Assembly (NCBI GenBank): GCA_966211455.1
Contig: CBIHNI010000013.1
Span: 69,360 to 133,359 of the forward strand
DNA: 64,000 nt
Source: 21-14-0-10-47-8 sp966211455
Lineage (GTDB): Bacteria > Bdellovibrionota > Bdellovibrionia > Bdellovibrionales > Bdellovibrionaceae
Direction: 5' to 3'
The position numbers and the translations under genes are program-made. Below, piece by piece: positions 44,270 to 52,200 of the stretch (position 1 is the stretch's first letter; each line of letters starts with the position of its first letter). Below the pieces are notes generated by a model, which was given only the letters and a program-made list of their open reading frames with translations, was not told the DNA's origin and did not search any database.

Positions 44270-44475
44270 GAGTCCAGGGCTCTTGCTTGAGCCCTGCGGT
44301 CTTTTGCGTATCTGTGGGCCGTGCGTCCTGCAATCGGGCCTCGGCCGGCCCGAACCCGCGACCGCCGGCCGTCCGGGCCGGCGATTCCAATGTTTGGGGA
44401 AATTCATTCGTCGATTTTTGTTGTGCTGACGCCCTCAGAGAAATGACTTCCAACTGGGAGTCATTTCTCTGAGGG
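44270..44475 (+). repeat. Dispersed repeat, copy A
   Basis: This gene-free sequence after ftsW shares blocks, in the same orientation and order, with 63715-63996: GAGCCCTGC-GTCTTT, TGCAATCGGGC, GGCCCGAA, a GC-rich inverted repeat, ATTCCAATGTT, GATTTTTGTTGTGCTGA, and a 44-nt hairpin at the 3' end. A small hairpin AGGGCTC / GAGCCCT at 44276-44295 opens it. The minus-strand frames across both copies encode similar short peptides, but without ribosome sites, so they look like by-products of the repeat. Confidence 0.8.
44432..44475. repeat. Long hairpin closing repeat copy A
   Basis: Perfect 17-bp arms CCCTCAGAGAAATGACT / AGTCATTTCTCTGAGGG surround TCCAACTGGG, in which CC/GG can also pair, giving a ~20-bp stem with a 4-nt loop. 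The identical 44 nt end copy B at 63953-63996. There is no T-run, so it is not a standard terminator. Confidence 0.85.
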
Positions 44476-44490
44476 GGCATCAGACTCCTA

Positions 44491-44532
44491 CCTCACAAAG
44501 TTCGGAACCAACTGGTTCCAGACTTTGTGAGG
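44491..44532. repeat. Second long hairpin, same core but different stem
   Basis: CCTCACAAAGT / ACTTTGTGAGG (11 bp) and GGAACCA / TGGTTCC (7 bp) fold around a central AC with one 2-bp internal mismatch. Like the preceding hairpin it starts CCTCA, ends TGAGG and has CCAACTGG at the centre, while the rest of the stem differs on both arms. Confidence 0.75.
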
Positions 44533-44849
44533 GGACTTAAAGACCCACTTCAAAGCATTGAGTACCCGTGGCTGTGTGGATGAACGCATTTTTGCTCAAT
44601 TTCACTCTCAGGCACCGTCTGAGAAAAAGAAAGCCCCTCAAATCCAAAACTAGATTCTCTCCCAAGCCTTTGCATTTTGTATTTGTCCCCTAATTTTGGA
44701 CAAGACGGCCAGGACGGCCGTCTTGCAGCCTTCTCACGGACGGATGCACTCGCAATTACACCAGCCACCGCTGTGACGAGTAATCCCAACAGCTAAAGAG
44801 CCGTGGCAACCCCTCCTAACAAAACCAAAGCTGCAATAAGCGGCCCAAG
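44533..44849. other. Gene-free region between hairpins and the STAS gene
   Basis: No supported gene. It contains a 9-bp hairpin AAGACGGCC / GGCCGTCTT at 44702-44724. The minus-strand frame 44550-44789 has no ribosome site and no recognisable sequence and is not called. Confidence 0.5.
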
Positions 44850-45317
44850 CTATCGCTTCAGGAAAGAAAAGTAAGAGCGCTTGTCGACGTCCATTTCCAT
44901 CTCGGCGCCGCGGCTGTCGGCGACTTTGGGGATCGTGAAAGAACCATCGGCAAAGAAGTCCGAGTTTTCGGTCATCAAGACGTTCTTGGTTTCGTGCGAG
45001 TCGTCGTTGTAAAAAGGAACGAAGAACGAAAGCACTTTCATATTCGGCATCAAGAAGCCACGGATGGACGAAAAGTTTTTGGCAAAAACAAAAGGGCAGC
45101 CTTCAAGCGAAATGCTGGGAAGAGTCTGGTGTTCCAAGCTCCATTTGCACCAAACTTTGATGCCATACGAATTCATTAGGGCCACATCGTTAAATTTCAC
45201 ACGAACCGGTTTGCGAGTTTGAATCGGTGGAAACTTGGCGTTGGCATCGATAGCGCCCGAAATTTCCATTAAGACTTCGTTCGGTGTTTCATTCAGTTTG
45301 GCGTTGAAATCTTTCAT
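44850..45317 (-). CDS. STAS-like domain protein (anti-anti-sigma type)
   Basis: The 155-residue soluble protein has a STAS-like N-terminal half: VLMEISGAIDANAKFP, then VRVKFNDVALMNSYGIKVWC, matching the 'D...V..INSxGI' core where SpoIIAA-type proteins carry a phosphorylatable Ser. The C-terminal half is not recognised. It lies 10 bp after a GHKL ATPase-like gene, the pairing typical of partner-switch signalling. What it regulates is not shown. Confidence 0.65.
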   Translation of the reverse strand: MKDFNAKLNETPNEVLMEISGAIDANAKFPPIQTRKPVRVKFNDVALMNSYGIKVWCKWSLEHQTLPSISLEGCPFVFAKNFSSIRGFLMPNMKVLSFFVPFYNDDSHETKNVLMTENSDFFADGSFTIPKVADSRGAEMEMDVDKRSYFSFLKR

Positions 45318-45327
45318 GGTGTCCGGC

Positions 45328-46164
45328 CTATCGCTGAATCAGATGGATATTTTTTGGCATTTCACCGCGGGCCGTGGCCGACAACTTAAATGGAAACGAA
45401 CAACACACGGTTGTTGAGACTCCTGGGTCGACTGCGATGTACATGCTGGCGCAAGAATTAAACATCATAAATGATCCGATACCGGCCCCGCCCTCACCAA
45501 AGTTGATGATGCTGCTAATATCCGATTCATAACATCGCTTGATCCGATTGACCAGAGCTTGTGTATTCAAAGAACCATATGAATCCCTGCATCCGACAAT
45601 CACACGCTCATTGTCATGACCTGCAAATAAAAAAGGCTTTCTGCTAGGATCAATTTGGACTTGCGAGCGATCGGTTGGGTTCGGATCGGGGCTTGAAGCA
45701 GATGGCGCACCGTAGATAGCGTTTGAAAGTCCTTCGTCGATAAAGGTGAGGACGTCCGTGAGGAGCGCCGGTGAAGCGCTCAGTCCCCGCACAAAATCCG
45801 CAAAGACCTCGGATGTGGGTTCGATTTCATCCACACTGGAAATGGCAGCTGAAACTTTCATCAGCTGAGATTCGCTTTGGGCGGATGGATCATTTTGCCC
45901 CATGATGCAGGAAAGAGGATGCTCGAAAAAGTGCGCGGGGCTTTGTCGGACCTTGGTGGAAAATCCGATTTCATCGTTCGAGCGCAAACTGGTTTTTTGC
46001 ACCACATGCTTCACTTGATTTTGTAAACAAAGAGAAAGCACTCTCACGTGAGAGGCTTTGTCGACCAGAACAATGTCCCCAAGAAAATCTGTCGGACCAA
46101 TGCTGTTCAAATCTAAAATCTCACGTGCTTCGATGTTGTCGTTGTTCGAAGCTGTGTCTGTCAT
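45328..46164 (-). CDS. GHKL ATPase-like protein (anti-sigma/kinase type)
   Basis: In this 278-residue protein the C-terminal half resembles a GHKL ATP-binding domain: N-box FIDEGLSNAIYGAP, G1-like VGCRDSYGSLN, and glycine loop FGEGGAGIGSFMMF. The N-terminal ~110 residues are unassigned. SpoIIAB/RsbW-like proteins of this fold phosphorylate STAS partners or bind sigma factors. The STAS gene directly downstream is its probable partner. It lies downstream of the polyketide synthase but behind a terminator. Confidence 0.7.
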   Translation of the reverse strand: MTDTASNNDNIEAREILDLNSIGPTDFLGDIVLVDKASHVRVLSLCLQNQVKHVVQKTSLRSNDEIGFSTKVRQSPAHFFEHPLSCIMGQNDPSAQSESQLMKVSAAISSVDEIEPTSEVFADFVRGLSASPALLTDVLTFIDEGLSNAIYGAPSASSPDPNPTDRSQVQIDPSRKPFLFAGHDNERVIVGCRDSYGSLNTQALVNRIKRCYESDISSIINFGEGGAGIGSFMMFNSCASMYIAVDPGVSTTVCCSFPFKLSATARGEMPKNIHLIQR

Positions 46165-46207
46165 ATTTCAATGCTAAATGTTTTCACTTTGATGAGTCAA
46201 ATTGAAA

Positions 46208-46237
46208 GCCCTTCGGTCTCAAACTGAGACGAAGGGC
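46208..46237 (-). terminator. Terminator between the polyketide synthase and the GHKL gene
   Basis: GCCCTTCG-TCTCA pairs with TGAGA-CGAAGGGC (13 bp, one bulged base, loop AAC). On the minus strand it is followed by TTTCAATTT. It lies 34 bp past the synthase stop and 44 bp before the next start. Confidence 0.75.
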
Positions 46238-46270
46238 CGGGTCTAAATAAAAATTTACCTCTAAATAAGT

Positions 46271-49200
46271 CTATGCCGCCTGCGATTTTCTAATTTCAAC
46301 GGGCTGATCATGAATGGCTTTCTTCAAATAGTAGATCAAAATTGGGGGCAGAGGTTCGGCCTCCAACTCGTTTCGGGAACTTCGGCTCCAAACGACCTGA
46401 TGATCGGCGTAGGCGATTTTTTCCATGCGCTTGCCGTCGCTGTATTTATAGAACTCAAAGTAAAGCTTCAGTGATCTTTCGCCCATCGCCTTCAATCGCA
46501 TCACAACCTGAACCTGGTCAAAGGGCATCAGCTCGCGCAGATGCTTGATATGGCTTTTGGTGCAAAACATTTCCGCCGTCGAGTGCGCTTGCATGATCTC
46601 GGGAATCACGCGATGAAAGAAAATATCTCGTGTCTTTCCAAGCCAGCTCGAATAATTCGAAAAATAAATATTTCCGACGAGATTCGAATCTTCCAGCGCC
46701 GTATCGAAGACATGTTCCGAAAGAACGGGGCCGGTTGTGATGCCAGCGGGGGCTTCGTACAAAGCAGATGGTTCGGTGAAGGACGAGGCCGTTTCCAGTT
46801 GTGGAACTTCGGTGCGCGCCACCGACGAGAAGAAGTTCTGGAACTCTTGCGGGAACGGAGCGGCTTCGACGACGCCGTGACTGATGATTTTCACCCAGGT
46901 GGTCATCATCTGGCTTTGCGCGATCAGTTCCTCTTCGCCCGTATTGGTGATTCGGTACCAGTCATAAAGAATCTCGACCGAGCTATTCGATTTTCCATGT
47001 GGAAGCCCTGACGTTAATCGGGCTTCGATCACGTCGCCGACTTCGGCCGACTTATAAAGACGAACTTCGGAACTGTTGGTCACCCAACCGGCCGTGCCAT
47101 TGCCAAAAATTTTCGACGAAGATCCCAAAAGCGGCATGATGGCCAGCTCGCGGGCCCGTCCTTGCCATTCGACGAACTTCGAAAAGTAAACGCCCTTGCG
47201 AATATTGCCGGCATCTTTGAAGGTGACCGGCCAGCGCGCAAAAAAACCTTTATCCGGGTGCACGCCTAACGAGTAAACTTCTGAAGCGCCATCGAGATTC
47301 GCACCGGGGGCATCAAAAGAGGTGGCCGAGCTTGCACTTTCTGGCGCTTGCACGGCAACCGCCACGACAAACTTTTGAGTTTCGCTTTCCAAAGAATGCT
47401 CGACGCAGATCACTTGAACGTGAGTCTGCTCAAGAACAAAGTTGAAAGCATAACCGCCGGTCACGGATCGATGGGACGAGATCCCAATTTGTTTCGAGTC
47501 AACGGCCTTTGAAGCGGCTTCGCGGGCCGACCAAACCATCGTACCGAAGAGATTCGTCTGCGCTGCGGTTGTCCCGGAACCCTGCATTTCCTTAAAAGCT
47601 TCGGCAAACTGGGGACCCAACAAAGTTTCCCAATCTTTTTGGGACTTTTCGCTGACCATCTCGACATCGCAGCCCACCGCTCGTGGATGCAAGGCGCACA
47701 GACAGCGATCTCCCACATGCGAAAATGAAATCTCGAGCTTTTGCGAAAGACCTTCCAGATAAGGTTTGCCGCTGGACTTCCATTTCAATTCGACATTATT
47801 CAATGAATCCGTCCCGTGCTTTTCCAAGGCGCAAAGGGCCTTTTGCTTTTCCTGTGCGTGGCGCTCTTCCAGACTCAAAGACTTTAAGTTTTTGATCTGA
47901 TCGTGATGCAGGGTGAGCCCTTCGATTTTCATCTCTTTCATCAGCTGATCAACCACGACGGACAAAGGACGTTGCACGGTCGAGTACTTGGCGACGATTT
48001 CCTCGGCTGACAGATTCTGCGGAATCTGCTTGGTCACGACGGACTGACAATGGGTCAGTCTTTCCAGCACCTGTCCGTTCTCGTCGACACAGGTGATGGT
48101 GTGGGTCGGCTTTTTGCCGTCATGAGAAACAAGCTTATAAAATCCGGTTTTTAGACCTGGTTTCGCCCGGGTGTTGAAGACTTCCCACTTTTCGCAAGAG
48201 CTTGGTAAAGAGATCTGCTTGGTCGTGACGCTTTGACCGGCTTGTAAAAGCGTATCGCGAAAGAAGGGATCGCCCAAGATCAACTCTTTGCCATCCGAAA
48301 AGCTTTGCTTTTGATTGTGTGTGGGCTCTTCGTATTGGGTGGCGAAGATCAAAGATTTTGAATTCAAGTCATAGAAGGATTTCAGTCTTTGATAAGCGGG
48401 GCCGTGGAAAAGAAGGGGGCCGTAAACCGCCTGCTTCAAATCGATTTTCAGATCTGGCTGCGTGTTGCGAAGCGGACTGATCTCTTGTGTCGATTTTTCA
48501 GGAATGCGGAAGTAAGCCGAAAAGCTATCGCGTAGAAATTTGGATGTCTCCGAGCGAACGCCGACTTTGACCAGTTTATCTTTCGAAGGTCCGGTCGACT
48601 CTTGCACGATAGCGTAAACTTCGATTCCAGTGCCTTTTTTCGGATCGACCGAAATGGCCGAAGTGAGCTCGATCTTTTCGCCAATCAGATGATCGATATG
48701 ATCCACGTTCAGCACATGGGCCGCCACCTGGGCCATGGCTTCCATCCCGAAAACGGTCGGGAAAAGATAGACCCCGGCATATTGGTGGTCGTGCAAATAG
48801 AGATCGCGCTCAAGGCTCAATCGCACGCGACTGACGGCTTCGACGCCTTCGGTGCAATGAAGAAGACCTTCGGTGAACCGGTGCTTGTCCGAGACCTTGC
48901 GCTTGGACTGAATCAAACTCTGCTTCCAGAGACTTGAAGTGATGGCGATCTGCTGCGTACCCGGATCGTGAAGCATCAGGTGCAGAAAGCGCCCAACACC
49001 TTCTTCAACCGGAATCAGGCGGACACCCATACTGCTAAATTTGTCGCCCGAACCCAGCTTCGAAGCCATGCCGACTTCGTTCCACATTCCATAAGCCAAT
49101 GTCAGGACATCGACGTTCGGATTTTGCTCGCGATATTTTTTAAGATGCAGATTCAAAGCTTCATTTGAAAATCCGTACCACCCATTTCCTGGGACGCCCA

Positions 49201-52200
49201 TCATTCCTAGGATCGATGTAAAGGCCGAAAACAGTTTCAGCTCTTTGGCGGGTAAGATCTGGCAAAGATTGATGGCACCCATCAGCTTCGGTGAAATCTC
49301 GTGATAGGCATCTTGTGGGGAGACCTGCGAAAGACGGCGCGGAATATTTCGGCCGGCCCCATGAAGCACGGCGGTGATCGGCCCCATATCGCTTTGGATT
49401 TTTTCGATCGTCGCTTTCATCTGATCCAAATCCGAAACGTCGCAGCTGTAATACCGGAACGAAATCTTCGCCGTTTCAAAGCGTTTCAGATTTTGCGCGG
49501 ATTCATGCGTTTGGGCTTCGGGACTTGAGGCTGGCGGAAGTTTCGAGCTGCCAACGATGGCCAGGCGAACTCCTGTTTTTTGCGCGAATGCGTAAGCGCA
49601 TTCGGCGGTGATACCTTTGGCCCCACCGGTGACCAGCATCACGTCTTTGGGACTCCATTTGTGTTTGCGCTCTTGATAGCTGGTCGGCTGACTGAGATCC
49701 AGCGACGGCTCCATGCGCTCGCCATTGAGAGTGAAGCCGATCATTTTAAAGGGCTCGTCGGTGACAAGGTCCTGCAAAATTTCTTCTGTTGCTTTTTGTG
49801 GGGCCAGACCCAAAGCCACGTCGATACAACGGATGCGAAGGTCGGACCGTTCGATATGCAGGGTCTGCAAGAAAGCGGAAATCGAGGACTGCTCGAAGCT
49901 TGTATTGAAAGATCCGGTTCCAAAGCGACCGTCGGCAAACTGAATGCAAGCCAGGGTGGTGGTGCGACGGCTTTGCGAGAACATATTCGGAATCGTGGTT
50001 AAAAAATGCAGCCTTTGAATCGCGGCCTGAATGCGCTCTTGTTGCTGGGGCGCCGTCGCCGCTTTTTCCGGAAAAAAGCAAATCACATAGTTGAACTCGG
50101 AAAGCTGCTGCTTTGAAAGCTGTGAGACCGAAGCGAATGTCTGCTCGGAAACAGAGGCGCCTTCGCCGGTCCAAGTCGTTACCAAAGCATCGGCCAATGG
50201 ACTTGTGTCGTCACTGCGCAAAACCAAAATCTTGGCATTGCTCCATTGGTCGTTGTGGCGGGTCACATGATTGGCGGCCCGGGCCTGTCGGGGTTTTTCA
50301 TTCATGCTCATCACAAAGTTTCGCACCCAAGGTTTGATGTCGGGGGCTTTGACGACGGCCGGGACTGTCTCGGCTTGTTGCTTTTTAAGCTTTTCTAAAA
50401 TGACGGCCAGGCTTTGAATGCTGGCATTTCGGATGGCTTGCAGATCGATCGTCGGACGCAATCCTAAAAGCAAACAGCTTTCTTGAACGATCTCTTCAAA
50501 CTGTTTGTCGGTCAGGCGAAGTTCTGAAATCAGCTCCATTTGCGGAGAGAAAGAGCCCAAAGAGTAACCGGAAATTTTGCAAGTCGTCTCGGTCAGAACG
50601 GTTAGGATATCGCGCTCGACTTTGGCAGCGACAACCGGGGGTGCGGCCAAGGCCATGCTTCCACCGCCACTTAAAGCGGGAGGTGGGGTTTGTCCGCCGC
50701 CAACTGGAGCGGCAGACCCGGAAGAGGAGCCGCCTGAATTTCCCTCTGAAGAGCCCGGAGATTTGGGGCCCATGCCGACAATGATGTCGATGATTTCATC
50801 CAAAGTGGCGTTGGCGATTTGAATCGGGTCCAAGGCCCCTTGAATTGAGCAGCGCTGAACCAAAGCGGTGATCGCTTCGCCTGCTTTGATCGAGTCCAAG
50901 TTCAGATCATCCAAAAGACGCATTTCCATTTTGAAAATGTCGGCCGGGAATCCGGTCACCTGACACAAGATTTCAAGCAAGATGCTTTTCACTTCCTCTC
51001 GGGACAGATCTTTCGAAGGTCCTTCGGCGCGAAGAGGGATGACTTTGCCGGCAGCTTCGGTAGGTGCCACTGGTGTGCTAGGTGTGATCACGGTCACATG
51101 CGATTGGCCCGCCGCTTTGGCAAGCACCGGCTGGCTGGCCACACCACCCAAGGCCAAGGCTCTTTGATGAATGCTTTCGATCAAAGCCTGGGGGAACGGC
51201 TTTTCGCAAGGATTTGTCAGGAACTGACGTTCTTTGAAAGATGTGTAAGGGCGAACCAGACGGTATTCGAATAATTTTTCGAAATGAACCTGACCTCCGC
51301 TGGCAAAGAACTGCGCAATCACCCGCAAGAAGTCCTGATGCTTCTCGGTTTTTGCTTCCACCGGTAGGCAGATGGGACCAGATTTACCTAAGATCGATTT
51401 CGCCAGGCCCGTCAGGATGCCGCCATGACCCACTTCGATCAACAGATCACATTCGGGAGCCAGCTTTTGAATCACGTCGACGAAATTGACGGGACTGACG
51501 ATCTGTTTTGGCAGATAGTCCTTTAAAGCCCTTTGCTCGTCAAAAGAATTGCCTTCTGAACCCGAGATGAATTTGTATTTCAGTTTGGATGTCGGATTCG
51601 CCAGCAGAAATTTTTCCTGCAGCTTTTTGGCGGCTTCAGCCACCATCGGCGAATGAAAGGCATTGGAAACATTTAAGCGGTGAGCCGTGATTCCTTTTTG
51701 TCCCGCGACCTTGATAATCTCTTCGATCTGCGCCACCGGACCCGAAAGAACGGTTTGCTGGGCACTGTTGATATTGGCGACCACCACATCGGCGGTGATT
51801 TCACTCATCAGCTTTTCGGCGGTTTCGCGGTCGCAGGTCAGACTGACCATGGTTCCCGCGCTTCCGCTCGCGGCGGACATCAAATGGCCACGTAATGCGG
51901 CAAGTTCCATCAGCTCTTGTTGCGAGTACGCTCCCGCCCAGTGCAAGGCGGTCAGCTCTCCCAAGCTGTGACCGGCCACGACTTGGCAATGAATCCCGAG
52001 ATCGGTCAGGCGCTTCGCCCAAATCACTGAAGACAAACAGATGGCCGGCTGTGCGTGTGAGGTCTGCGCCAGATCTTCGCTCCACTTCGCCAGTTCTTCT
52101 TTCGAAGTCGCGCGCAGGGCTTGTTTGTGCATCCAATCTGAAAGAGCATGCTTGAGCTGCGGCTTCAACCATTGATCCGCTTGCGCCACAAACTGTTGCG

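Noticed and set aside
44208..44480. Minus-strand open frame with a peptide similar to one at 63747-63974
   Set aside because: The similarity comes from the dispersed repeat and its hairpin. The frames differ outside the shared blocks and have no ribosome site.
44550..44789. Possible small gene in the spacer after the hairpins
   Set aside because: It has no ribosome site, low-complexity sequence, and overlaps a 9-bp hairpin. Nothing supports translation.
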